64,000 nt of DNA from positions 1 through 64,000 of the forward strand of contig NZ_BMTS01000024.1 in NCBI RefSeq assembly GCF_014649795.1, written 5' to 3'. The notes under the pieces were generated by a model that saw only the letters and a program-made list of their open reading frames with translations, was not told the origin of the DNA and made no database searches. A program made the position numbers and the translations under genes. This document shows positions 33,111-41,720 of the stretch, piece by piece (position 1 is the first letter of the stretch; each line of letters begins with the position of its first letter). This DNA comes from Streptomyces melanogenes. GTDB lineage: Bacteria > Actinomycetota > Actinomycetes > Streptomycetales > Streptomycetaceae.

Positions 33111-34786
33111 GCTGCGGTCTCCCCGTTGTCCGAGTGTGCGGGCAGCCGGGTGAGGGTCTCAGCGAGCTTCTTGTAGAAGATGCCCACAGCCTTGCCGCTG
33201 CGGTACACGACCTCCTTGCCGTTGATTTTCTCAACCCGTCCCACCGTCGCCCGCGGAGGCGCGGCAGCAAGGAGCGCATCGGCCTCCCGGACTGCCGCCG
33301 CGCGTACGGACAGTTCCCAGGCGAGTTGGGCCTGCTCCAGCCGGTCGTCGTTCTCACCGACGGTGCGCAGTTTGGCCAGCAGACGGCGCATCGTGGTGTC
33401 GAGGCTGTGCAGCAGCCGGGAGGAGGGTCGTTGGCCCTTGTCCCGCGGCAGGGGCTCACCGCCGGAAGCCCGCCGCAGATCGTTGTTGAGGTTGTCCAAG
33501 GCGCGGCCGACCTGGTCCGCCTGACTGACGCATTCCAGGACCGCAGCACGCAGCCAGCTGTCCTCGCCGAGCAGGCAGGACACCGGGAGCGGCAGGTTGT
33601 CACCGATGGCGTTCTCCACTACGGCGGACTGGGTGCCGTATTCCAGACCGCAGATCTCCACCCCGAGCGGGTAGTTGGCGGGCAGGGCTTCATCGGCACC
33701 CAGATCACCGGCTTGGCGCAGCAGGACGGAGGTGTACGGTCCGTCGCTGTCGGCGGGCAGGGCCAGCGCGAGCAAGGTGCCCAACCCCTGCCAGGCCGAA
33801 CGCCCGGAGACATGGCGGCGGGGGCGCCGTGCGCTCTGCCCCGCCTTGGGCTTCGCCGTGTGCGACCACGCCGTGTGCGGGTCGACTTCCGGAGTCTGGG
33901 TGAGACGGTCACCGGCGCAGACGATCACCTGGTGCACGTGCGGCCCCTGTTGCGTCTCGCGCGGGACCAGCCGGATACGGCGGGCCTGGAAGGTGAGCAG
34001 GTCCAGCAGCCCCCCGGCTGGACGCAGCGACCACTCGGGACCCGCCGGAGAGTTCCAGCCGAGCGAGGCGGGCCGCTCGTCCCACGCCCACTGGGGCCGG
34101 TCCGCCGGGGCCAGGCCGTCGGCCAGGACCGGTGTGTTCAGCATCAGCGTCTCGAACAGACTCTGGCCCAGCGGTACGATCACCCCGAGCTGGCCGAGCG
34201 GGCCCGTCGGGTTGCCGGTCGTCTTCCCGTTCTTCGCCTGCGGATCGCCCACGGCCCCGGTCTTGATGGACGCCGTATCCCAGCAGTGCGCATGGAGCAG
34301 CCACAACAGCGCCTGACCAGGCGGCAACAGCACCTCGTCGCCCTCGCTGACCGCGCTGAACAACGGTACGTTGTTGCCGGAGGCGAGGGAGGGTACGAGC
34401 TGTCCGGCCGACTTCATCTCGCCGTTGAGCGCCTGCAGACCGGCGGCCTGCGCGAACGGGCGCTCACCGTCGAACAGCCGGAAACGGTCGCCATAGCGGG
34501 GACCGAGGTAGTCGGCCAGTTGCTCCGCCTCGGCATCCGAGAAGCGGCCGCGGTGGAACCGCTGCGCCCACTCCAGCCGAGTACGCGGCACACCGATGGC
34601 GTCCCATACCACCGGCAGCAGTAGTTGGCGCAGCAGCGCAGGCAGCATCGTCGGCACCGGCAGCTCCAGCATGCGGACCGTGTGGGCACTAACAAGCCCG
34701 CCCAACAGGCCTGTCGTACGGACGGTGCCCTCGGCGTCCGCTGTGCTCAGACAGTCGCCGGCGACTAGATCTCCCGCAGCGTCCAT
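33107..34786 (-). CDS. cse1: Cse1 (CasA/Cas8e), PAM recognition subunit
   Basis: Length is 559 residues from ATG 34786, chosen because GGAGGGG lies nine bases upstream; starts at 34810 or 34873 have no such site. Typical blocks are HTVRMLELPVPTMLPALLRQ, FRLFDGERPFAQ, NNVPLFS, LLWLLHAHCWDTASIKTG and the C-terminal four-helix region. Cse1 recognises the PAM and recruits Cas3. The extreme N-terminus is diverged from the common FDL..PW start of the family. Confidence 0.95.
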   Translation of the reverse strand: MDAAGDLVAGDCLSTADAEGTVRTTGLLGGLVSAHTVRMLELPVPTMLPALLRQLLLPVVWDAIGVPRTRLEWAQRFHRGRFSDAEAEQLADYLGPRYGDRFRLFDGERPFAQAAGLQALNGEMKSAGQLVPSLASGNNVPLFSAVSEGDEVLLPPGQALLWLLHAHCWDTASIKTGAVGDPQAKNGKTTGNPTGPLGQLGVIVPLGQSLFETLMLNTPVLADGLAPADRPQWAWDERPASLGWNSPAGPEWSLRPAGGLLDLLTFQARRIRLVPRETQQGPHVHQVIVCAGDRLTQTPEVDPHTAWSHTAKPKAGQSARRPRRHVSGRSAWQGLGTLLALALPADSDGPYTSVLLRQAGDLGADEALPANYPLGVEICGLEYGTQSAVVENAIGDNLPLPVSCLLGEDSWLRAAVLECVSQADQVGRALDNLNNDLRRASGGEPLPRDKGQRPSSRLLHSLDTTMRRLLAKLRTVGENDDRLEQAQLAWELSVRAAAVREADALLAAAPPRATVGRVEKINGKEVVYRSGKAVGIFYKKLAETLTRLPAHSDNGETAA

Positions 34787-35098
34787 GGTCGATACCCCTC
34801 CAGGAATCATGCGCGCCAACGGACGCGCAGGCCGATATCCCAACTCGCCCTGTCTACGGCGGAGTTGACCCATCAGTGGGCCTCGATAAGACTGGCAGGA
34901 AATGTTTAATGCTTACAAGCCGGTTCGAGGAATCTGAGCGAACTTGCGCGGCCTGTCCGGTCGGGCGAGCCGGTACCCTGCCCCACGGCGCGGGGAGCCG
35001 CTGCCCCTCCCCGGCTTCGGGGGTGTTCCCGTTTAGTGCTTCACGTCGTCCCCGCAGCGCGGGGTGGGCGGAACCCCGGGCACGGCTCCCCACGCCAT
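34787..35098. other. cas3-cse1 intergenic region with promoter-like sequence
   Basis: This 312-bp gap breaks an otherwise closely packed operon. The part next to cse1 is AT-rich (around 34890-34925), and on the minus strand reads TTGTAAGCATTAAACATTTC, a likely promoter for cse1 to cas2. The part next to cas3 holds the CRISPR-repeat-like elements described separately. No protein-coding frame of note is seen. Confidence 0.6.
35001..35072 (+). repeat. two degenerate solo CRISPR repeats between cas3 and cse1
   Basis: At 35045-35072 the plus strand reads GTCGTCCCCGCA followed by GCGCGGGGTGGGCGG. The first 12 bases and the stem equal the array repeat. At 35001-35030 a second element ends CGGGGGTGTTCC, matching the 3' half of the repeat, with its own CCCCGG/CGGGG hairpin. 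Fifteen bases separate them. Their crRNA sense is opposite to the cas genes. Confidence 0.65.
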
Positions 35099-38050
35099 TC
35101 ACCCTCGTTCGACGACCAGCCCAAGCACGTCGTCGTACCCGACCCGGTCCTTGCCCAGGACAGCCGTTCCGTCGTCGTCCAGAACCAGCGCCCGCGCGTA
35201 GCGCAGCCACGGATGACCAGCCCACCCCGGCAAGGGAGCAAGTTCCGCCTCCGCGGCCTCCGCAAGGCGGGGAGGAAGCCGCACCGTGCCGCCCAGCAAC
35301 CGGCCCACCGCCGTCTCGTCGTCCACTTCGCCGTGCACGCCCACCCAGGTCCCGTCGACCGCCCGGTAGCCCTCGGGTGAGCGGCGCACGATCACCGCCT
35401 CCACCGACCTCTTGCCATCGCGGACCACCGCGTCGAGGTCCTCTTCGGATGCCGCCCGGCTGCCCGCGTAGTGGAGCCCCTCCAGCGTCGGCGTCCCCCA
35501 TTCCCGCGGGCGCGTCAGCAGGAAGCCTTCCGCGTTCTTCTCCCGCTGCTGCTCCTTTGCCTGCCACACCGCCCGGGCCGCACCCTCACCCCAGTGCGGC
35601 GGGCAGACCTCCGCCTCCCCGTAAGCCTTGGCCACCAGACCCGGCACATCAGCCGGAATACTCCAACCGTCCCCGCGCACCGTGCCTGCGTCCAGTGGGC
35701 CGGCCGCGTCGGCGACCAGAGCGGCCGCCCTCAGCAGGGCCCACTCCCCGTAGATCGCCTTCGATGCCGGAAGGAAGCGGGGCCGCCCGCCTTCCCCGCC
35801 CGCGACACCCGTCACCAGGACACGCGGTTCAGAGAACGCAGCCGGTCGGCGGGTCCCGCTGTGCCGGTGGAGCCGCCCGATGCGCTGCAGCAACAGATCC
35901 ACAGGAGCAAGGTCGGTGATCAATAGATCCGCATCTATATCGAACGACTGCTCGGCAAGCTGTGTGGCAATCACCACCATCCGCTCGGGCCGCTCCTCAC
36001 CCGGATCTGGCCCCAGCAACCGCAGGCACTCCTCGGTCCGGTGTGCCCGATGGGCCGAACACAGCCGCCCGTGCAGCAGCTGCACCTGCCCCTCGAAGCC
36101 CTTCTCCATCAAGGCTTGGTGAATGGCCTGGGCGCGGACGACCGCATTGACCACCACCAGCACCACGCCGCCGCCAGCCACCTCTTCCTCGATCGCCGAG
36201 GCAATCAGCTCCCCGTCTTCCGCGATGTCGGGCAGCCAGCCGATCCGCGTCGGCGTCGACGCACGCCAGGACGGCACGGCCTCACGCGAACTCGTCGCCA
36301 CAGGCGTCCCGTTGAGGGCATATGCCACGGTGACACACGGATAACCGGCTGGCTCCGGCACCGCGCAGTGGACATCCGCTGCGCTCAAAGCACCCGACAG
36401 ATACGCGTCGACGAACGCCTGCCGCTGCGCCGGCGGCAGCGTCGCCGACAGCAGGACCACCGGGACCCTGGCCTGGCCGAGCCAGCGCAGCGCCTCCAGG
36501 AGGAACTGACGCATGTAGACGTCCGCGGCATGCACCTCGTCGATGACCACAACCTTGCCGTACAGACCCGCGAAGCGCAGCATCACGTGTCGCGTGCGGG
36601 TCGCCGCGTGCAGAAGGTGATCGACCGTGCCGACGGCAAACGCGGTGAGCAGGCCCCGCTTATTGCCGAGGAACCACTGGGCCGGGCCGTCACGCTCCTC
36701 CTGGGGAGCATGGTTGCCATCTGACATCCACGGAGGCATGCCGTATTCCGCGTCCTCCTCGGTCGCCCCGTAGACGTCGAACGGGTCCAGCAGTGCCGAC
36801 TCGTCGTCTGCGTCAGACTCTCCAGCCGGGCCTGTCCGCTCGTGTTCCCAGATCTGCCGCCACGCGGGGTTGAAGCGGCGCTTGCCGTGCAGCAGCGCAA
36901 CCTGCGCTTCCAGGTCCGGCTCGAACGACCGTACCCACTCCAGCACTTGCTCGTACATCGGATCGCTTGTCGCCTGCGTCGGCATGGCCACAAAGACACC
37001 GTCCAGCCCGAAACGGGCCGCCAGCACCTCAGCCGCCGCCAGCGCGGCCTTCGTCTTGCCCTCGCCCATCGGAGCCTCCGCCACCATCAGCCCCGGTGCC
37101 GGCAACGACCATGCCTGTTCCACCAGTTCCCGCTGCGAGGCCCTCGGATTGACCTTCAACCGCTCCGCAAGCGGAGCAAAGCGATCACCGGGAACCGCGA
37201 GTGCACCCCAACCGCCTCGCATGCCCAGGCGCCGCCAGGCCGCCTCGGCCCGCTGACGTGCCCCGGCGAGAGAGATCTTGCGCGCATCCGTGAGCCCTTC
37301 GAACTGCTCGCTGTCACTGGCAATCCAGTCCGCCATCACGATCAGCCCGGACAGCCCCAGCTGCTCCGCCCGGTTCAACATGCCCACCGGGCGCGCACCA
37401 GCGAGGTCTTGGAAACCAACGGCCCGGGTGAATACGTCCACCACCGCCCTCTGCGCCTCCGCCCACGCAGCCCCGCGCCCCTGCGCCTCCCGGTGCTTCG
37501 GCTGCAGCCCCTGCACCGACGGAAAAGCCCCGTGATGGCCGGCCACCAACGGCCATACCCATGCTGCGCTCTCCGCGCTGCCCCACTCCGCGACCAGCCG
37601 CGGTCGCAACAGCGCCGCACCCGCCACGTCATGCCGCCAGCGCTGCCGCCGGTCCGCCGGCAGTCGCCCCCATGTCAGACCCGCGGCCCTGACCGGGGCG
37701 GCCTCCACATCGTCCATCGCCTGGAAGGCAGGACAGGCCTTTCCGCAGTCATGAATCCCGCAGATCCACATGAACCACACACGCCCGCGCCCGCCGCTGA
37801 TCTCCTCCAGGCGGCGCCGCAACGCGGCCGACAAGTACCGCTCCCACATCACCTCGGCCACGGCGGCGGTGTCCAGCAAGTGCCCAAGCAGCAGATGGGA
37901 CCGCCCCCCGTTCCGCGCGGCGGACTTCCCCCACAACCGCGACACTCTGGCGATAGCCTCGTCCGACAGGCCCATGACCCGCATCACGGCAACGATTGAC
38001 CGCATGTCCTCCACTGGCACAGCCCCTTCCGTAGAGTGGACCCGCACCAT
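35099..38050 (-). CDS. cas3: Cas3, HD nuclease-helicase
   Basis: The protein has 983 residues from ATG 38050; ATG near 38006 is an alternative. The N-terminal HD nuclease shows LLLGHLLDTAAVAE and ICGIHDCGKACPAFQ (HD at about 100-101). Then follows the superfamily 2 helicase: Walker A EAPMGEGKTKAALAAAE, DEVH in VVIDEVHAADVYM, LLSATLPPAQRQ, and motif VI ending LLLQRIGRLHRH. The C-terminal Cas3 domain follows. It unwinds and degrades DNA marked by Cascade. It is the first gene of the leftward locus, with array 2 just upstream in the opposite direction. Confidence 0.96.
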   Translation of the reverse strand: MVRVHSTEGAVPVEDMRSIVAVMRVMGLSDEAIARVSRLWGKSAARNGGRSHLLLGHLLDTAAVAEVMWERYLSAALRRRLEEISGGRGRVWFMWICGIHDCGKACPAFQAMDDVEAAPVRAAGLTWGRLPADRRQRWRHDVAGAALLRPRLVAEWGSAESAAWVWPLVAGHHGAFPSVQGLQPKHREAQGRGAAWAEAQRAVVDVFTRAVGFQDLAGARPVGMLNRAEQLGLSGLIVMADWIASDSEQFEGLTDARKISLAGARQRAEAAWRRLGMRGGWGALAVPGDRFAPLAERLKVNPRASQRELVEQAWSLPAPGLMVAEAPMGEGKTKAALAAAEVLAARFGLDGVFVAMPTQATSDPMYEQVLEWVRSFEPDLEAQVALLHGKRRFNPAWRQIWEHERTGPAGESDADDESALLDPFDVYGATEEDAEYGMPPWMSDGNHAPQEERDGPAQWFLGNKRGLLTAFAVGTVDHLLHAATRTRHVMLRFAGLYGKVVVIDEVHAADVYMRQFLLEALRWLGQARVPVVLLSATLPPAQRQAFVDAYLSGALSAADVHCAVPEPAGYPCVTVAYALNGTPVATSSREAVPSWRASTPTRIGWLPDIAEDGELIASAIEEEVAGGGVVLVVVNAVVRAQAIHQALMEKGFEGQVQLLHGRLCSAHRAHRTEECLRLLGPDPGEERPERMVVIATQLAEQSFDIDADLLITDLAPVDLLLQRIGRLHRHSGTRRPAAFSEPRVLVTGVAGGEGGRPRFLPASKAIYGEWALLRAAALVADAAGPLDAGTVRGDGWSIPADVPGLVAKAYGEAEVCPPHWGEGAARAVWQAKEQQREKNAEGFLLTRPREWGTPTLEGLHYAGSRAASEEDLDAVVRDGKRSVEAVIVRRSPEGYRAVDGTWVGVHGEVDDETAVGRLLGGTVRLPPRLAEAAEAELAPLPGWAGHPWLRYARALVLDDDGTAVLGKDRVGYDDVLGLVVERG

Positions 38051-38095
38051 AGACCCGCCCACTGACAACGGTCCTTGATCACATGCCCGACCAAC

Positions 38096-38202
38096 GGTCC
38101 CCGCCAAAGGAAAACTAATCCCATCGCTGGCATCACCGCAGGTCGAGAAGTGTCGTCCCCGGTGATGCCAGCGATGGGATTAGTTTTCCTTTGGCGGGGA
38201 CC
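38096..38202. repeat. 43-bp perfect inverted repeat disrupting the leader end of array 2
   Basis: Arms at 38096-38138 and 38160-38202 are perfect reverse complements around a 21-base centre. The left arm is normal leader sequence, including AAAGGAAAAC. The right arm is its inverted copy and splits the first CRISPR repeat: GTCGTCCCCG remains at 38152-38161, and the rest (CCCGCACCC onward) resumes at 38201. Confidence 0.95.
38106..38151 (+). promoter_or_regulatory. leader of CRISPR array 2
   Basis: AAAGGAAAAC (38106-38115) is followed after exactly 36 bp by GTCGTCCCCG, as at array 1. Between them, ATCGC, CAGGTC and AGAAG-type blocks are also shared. An inverted copy of the block lies at 38184-38193. 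Confidence 0.7.
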
Positions 38203-38954
38203 CGCACCCGCGGGGGTAGTTCGGCCGCGGTCGCGGTGCGCGCCGCCGACCTGCGGTCGTCCCCGCACCCGCGCGGGTAGTTCCCCTGCTCAGGTGCGGG
38301 GCGAGCGCGCGGTCACGTCGTCCCCGCACCCGCGGGGGTAGTTCCGTGCCCTGAGCGACGGTGAGGCGGTGCCAGGCGTCGTCCCCGCACCCGCGGGGGT
38401 AGTTCGCCCCACCTCGCCGCAACGGCGAAGCGATTCCAGTCGTCCCCGCACCCGCGGGGGTAGTTCGATCCGCGTCGACGTGGCCACTGCGCCGGTGGCG
38501 TCGTCCCCGCACCCGCGGGGGTAGTTCCCGTCGTCAAGGCACGCACCGCCGGGTTCTGGGGTCGTCCCCGCACCCGCGGGGGTAGTTCCAGGCGCCCGCC
38601 GCCCCGCAGGCGGCCAGCGTCGTCGTCCCCGCACCCGCGGGGGTAGTTCCCCGGGCGTGGTGCCCGCGCCCGGCTACGCGGAGTCGTCCCCGCACCCGCG
38701 GGGGTAGTTCGCGCGGGCGGGTCAGCCCACCGGCTGCTCCGCGGTCGTCCCCGCACCCGCGGGGGTAGTTCCACGCGCCGGTGGCCGGCCGGTGGACGGT
38801 CCGGGTCGTCCCCGCACCCGCGGGGGTAGTTCGTGCAGTGCTCGCACTGCGACTACGGGTGGGAGGTCGTCCCCGCACCCGCGGGGGTAGTTCCCTGACC
38901 TCGGTCTCCGGCGAGGCGACCTTCTCGTCGTCCCTGCACCCGCGGGGGTAGTTC
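38152..38954 (+). CRISPR. type I-E CRISPR array 2, 12 intact repeats plus one split
   Basis: There are twelve 28-bp repeats from 38256 to 38954 at exact 61-bp steps. They share the array 1 consensus, but transcription is rightward (GTCGTCCCCGC to GGGTAGTTC on the plus strand). The leader-proximal repeat is split by an inverted leader copy (38152-38161 and 38201-38222), giving 12 spacers of 33 bp. The second repeat reads GCGCGGG and the last reads GTCGTCCCTGC, the latter as expected at the trailer end. Shared repeats imply use by the same Cascade. Confidence 0.97.
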
Positions 38955-39031
38955 GGGGTACGACGGCGCGCCGCTGACCGACGTCGGATCACGTCCAAGC
39001 ATGGGCGAACGGCGTTGAGGACAGCAGGTGT

Positions 39032-39577
39032 TCAGGTGGCGAGCGGGCCGCTGACGCCGTTGAAGCGGATCAGGGGCACGAGCTCGCGGAGAGCGCCGTA
39101 GTGACTGGGGCGGCCCAGCACCAGTGTGTGGTCGGCCACGGGCCAGGTGCGTTCCACCCGGCAGACGGCCGTGGCCAGCGCGGCGTCCAGCAGGGGTACG
39201 CCGTCGATGAGGTGATGGGGGACGGTGGCGAATCGGTCTCCCGGCGCGGTGGCGAAGTGAGTGGCGAGCGTCGTCTGGTCGCCGGCGAGCACGTTGACTC
39301 CGAACGCGCCCCGCGCCCTGAGCGTCGCGAGGGTGCGGCTGTCGTCGGCCAGGGAGACCAGGAGCAGGGCGGGGCGGAGGGAGACCGAGGTGAACGCGGT
39401 CACGGTGCAGCCCACGGAGCGCCCGTGACGTCGGCTGGTGACCACGGTGATGCCGGTGGCCCACGTCCGCATGAACCGGTGGAACGTGCCCGACCCGTCC
39501 GGCCTGTCCGGCGCATCCGGCTCGGCCTGTGCGGAGTGCGCCGGGGCCACGTCCTGCGGCAGGGGGAGGCGGCTCAT
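39032..39577 (-). CDS. flavin reductase-like domain protein
   Basis: Length is 181 residues from ATG 39577, overlapping the upstream stop by four bases. After a 30-residue Pro-rich lead, the FMN-binding split barrel starts FHRFMRTWATGITVVTSRRH and continues with VGCTVTAFTSVSLRPALLLV and GAFGVNVLAGDQTTLATHFA. Such proteins reduce FMN/FAD with NAD(P)H for partner enzymes or bind flavin themselves. As the last gene of the RiPP-like operon, it could serve the flavoprotein encoded divergently or reduce the peptide. Confidence 0.85.
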   Translation of the reverse strand: MSRLPLPQDVAPAHSAQAEPDAPDRPDGSGTFHRFMRTWATGITVVTSRRHGRSVGCTVTAFTSVSLRPALLLVSLADDSRTLATLRARGAFGVNVLAGDQTTLATHFATAPGDRFATVPHHLIDGVPLLDAALATAVCRVERTWPVADHTLVLGRPSHYGALRELVPLIRFNGVSGPLAT

Positions 39578-41709
39578 GCCGCACCGGCCGACACCGCGGA
39601 GCCGGCAGCCGTACGGGTCGCCGCTTCCAGGTCGGTCCGTTCCGCCTCGCGGTCGCCCAACGCCCGGTGGCACGTGGCGCGTTGGCGCAGCAGCTCGGCC
39701 TGGTCGGCGCCGGGCAGGCCGAGCGCGAGGGTGTAGTCGTCGACGGCGGCCTGCCACTGCTCGGCGGCCTGGTGCACGTACGCCCGGTTGTAGCGCAGGT
39801 CGGGGTCGCCGGGCTCCAGCTCAACGGCCCGGGTCAGGTCGCGCAGCGCGGTGTCGATGTCTCCGGAGTCGAAGGCGAGCGCGGCACGGCCGGCCAGGGC
39901 GGGGACGCAGTCGGGGTCGTTCTCCAGGGCCAGTTCGAAGTCGTGACGGGCGGAGTCGGCAGAGCCGGCGTCCCAGGCCAGTTGGCCCCGCACCTGCAGC
40001 AGGCGTGCGTCATCCGGAGTGAGCCGCAGTCCCTCCCGCAGGAGCGGCTCCACGGCTTTTGCCTGTCCGGTTTCGAGGAGCAGGCTGATGAGGTTGACTC
40101 GGGCGTCGAGTTCGGCGGGTTCGAGTTCCACGACGCGGTGCAGGTCGGCGATCGCGCCTTCCGTGTCGCCGGTCTTGGCCCGTAGGTCGGCCCTGTTGAA
40201 GTGCACTTCCCAGAACGGGGGGCTGAGTGAGATCGCGGTGTCGTAGTCCGCGAGCGCGGCGGAGTTCTGGCCCGCCTTGTGCAGCAGTCCGGCCCGTTCG
40301 AAGTAGTAGTCGGGGTAGTTGGGGTCGAGTCCGATGACCGTCGTCAGGTCTGCCAGTGCCGCCGGCAGTCGGCCCAGCGCTGCGAGGACCCGGCCGCGGT
40401 TGTGGACCAGGACGGAGCGGTGCAGCCGGTGCCGGTCGGCCGGGAGTTCCGCGTCCAGGCGGGTGATTCCGGTGTCCACCAGGCGAAGGGCTTCGGACAT
40501 GTTGCCCAGGTGCATCTCGACCAGAGCCATGCCGTTGCGCTGGAAGACCGAGTGGAAGGTGCGCTCCTCGGCGTCGGGCAGCAGGGACGCCAGCGTGATT
40601 GTGTTGCTGAGGTAGCTCTTGGCCAGCTGGTGGTCGCGCAGTTCCGCCGGGTGCAGTCGGGTGTAGAGCATGGCCATGAAGTAGCCGGTGAACATCTGGG
40701 CCATCGGCAGGGCGTAGCGGGCTCGCACCTCCAGATACAGCTTCTCGGCCTCCTGCGTGCGCCCCAGCATCGCCAGGGACGAGCCCATCTTTCCGCTGAA
40801 GTCCCAGTAGCGCTCGGCCTGTTCAGGGTCGACGACGGCCCTGGCGCGGTCGCTGTAGTCGAGCACGGCGTGCCACAGGCCCAGGCCGGCGGTGTAGTAG
40901 ACGGCTTCGTGCAGGGCCTCGTTGGCGGCTCCTGCGGGGTCGCTGCCGCGTTCCAGGTGGTAGGGGACGGCGCCCAGGCGCAGGCTCCAGTCGCCGTCGC
41001 GCAGCAGCAGGGCGGCGCGTTCGTCGTGCAGCGTGGTGCGCAGGGCGGGGTCGGCGGCTTCGTAGGCGGCCAGCTCGTCGGGGTCGTCGGAGGTGCCGTC
41101 GGAGGCGATGTACGCGCTCAGCAGGCGGCCTGGGTCCTGGGGCGCCCCGGTGGTGGTGGCGGTCGCCGTTTGGGCAGGGGTGAGCCGGGTCGCGTACCGC
41201 GCGAGGGCTGAGACAAGTTCGTCGGGCAGGTCACCGCCCCGGCTGCCGACGGTGACCGAGATCGGCATGCCCTGGATGCGCCGGAGCAGGATGGCGAGGA
41301 ATTCCTGGTCGGTGGGGTCGGCCTCGTCGATGTCCGTGAAGCGTAGGCCGAGCGGTCCGGATCCCCGCAGGTTCGTGTAGGAGTGGAGGAACTCGACCAG
41401 CCCGTGGGCGAGTCGGCGGGTGCGTACGGCGGCGTAGATGCGGGTCCGTTCCTCGGGGGCGGCCAGTGAGGTGAGGGTCTCGGGTGCGGCGCCGATGCGG
41501 TCCTTGAGTTCCGGGGCCATCGTGAGGATCTCGATGGCGTGTGCCCGTACCAGCTCGGGCCACCGCTCGTATGCGGCCGGGACCAGGGCACGGACCAGGG
41601 ATCCGGCTCCGGTGTAGGGGCCGCGCAGGCGGCGGTGGCAGCCGACCGTCACGTCGGCCGGTTCGCCGCCCGGTCCGTTGGGGCCGGAGCGCCACAGGTG
41701 GGTGTTCAT
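39574..41709 (-). CDS. TPR protein of the RiPP-like operon
   Basis: The protein has 711 residues, with GGAAGG before ATG 41709. The first 150 residues look like a decayed STAND/ATPase-like segment (LVRAHAIEILTMAPELKDRI, EFLHSYTNLRGSGPLGLRFT, ADPTDQEFLAILLRRI) without a P-loop. From about residue 300 there are many TPR pairs (AALADYDTAISLSPPFWEVH, ALRDLTRAVELEPGDPDLRY). It is likely a scaffold or chaperone for peptide and enzymes; that role is inferred from position. It starts 11 bp after the protease gene. Confidence 0.75.
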   Translation of the reverse strand: MNTHLWRSGPNGPGGEPADVTVGCHRRLRGPYTGAGSLVRALVPAAYERWPELVRAHAIEILTMAPELKDRIGAAPETLTSLAAPEERTRIYAAVRTRRLAHGLVEFLHSYTNLRGSGPLGLRFTDIDEADPTDQEFLAILLRRIQGMPISVTVGSRGGDLPDELVSALARYATRLTPAQTATATTTGAPQDPGRLLSAYIASDGTSDDPDELAAYEAADPALRTTLHDERAALLLRDGDWSLRLGAVPYHLERGSDPAGAANEALHEAVYYTAGLGLWHAVLDYSDRARAVVDPEQAERYWDFSGKMGSSLAMLGRTQEAEKLYLEVRARYALPMAQMFTGYFMAMLYTRLHPAELRDHQLAKSYLSNTITLASLLPDAEERTFHSVFQRNGMALVEMHLGNMSEALRLVDTGITRLDAELPADRHRLHRSVLVHNRGRVLAALGRLPAALADLTTVIGLDPNYPDYYFERAGLLHKAGQNSAALADYDTAISLSPPFWEVHFNRADLRAKTGDTEGAIADLHRVVELEPAELDARVNLISLLLETGQAKAVEPLLREGLRLTPDDARLLQVRGQLAWDAGSADSARHDFELALENDPDCVPALAGRAALAFDSGDIDTALRDLTRAVELEPGDPDLRYNRAYVHQAAEQWQAAVDDYTLALGLPGADQAELLRQRATCHRALGDREAERTDLEAATRTAAGSAVSAGAA

Positions 41710-41720
41710 GGAGCCTTCCT

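Noticed and set aside
36842..37999. 385-codon plus-strand frame across cas3
   Set aside because: It is the antisense shadow of the Cas3 HD and helicase coding sequence.
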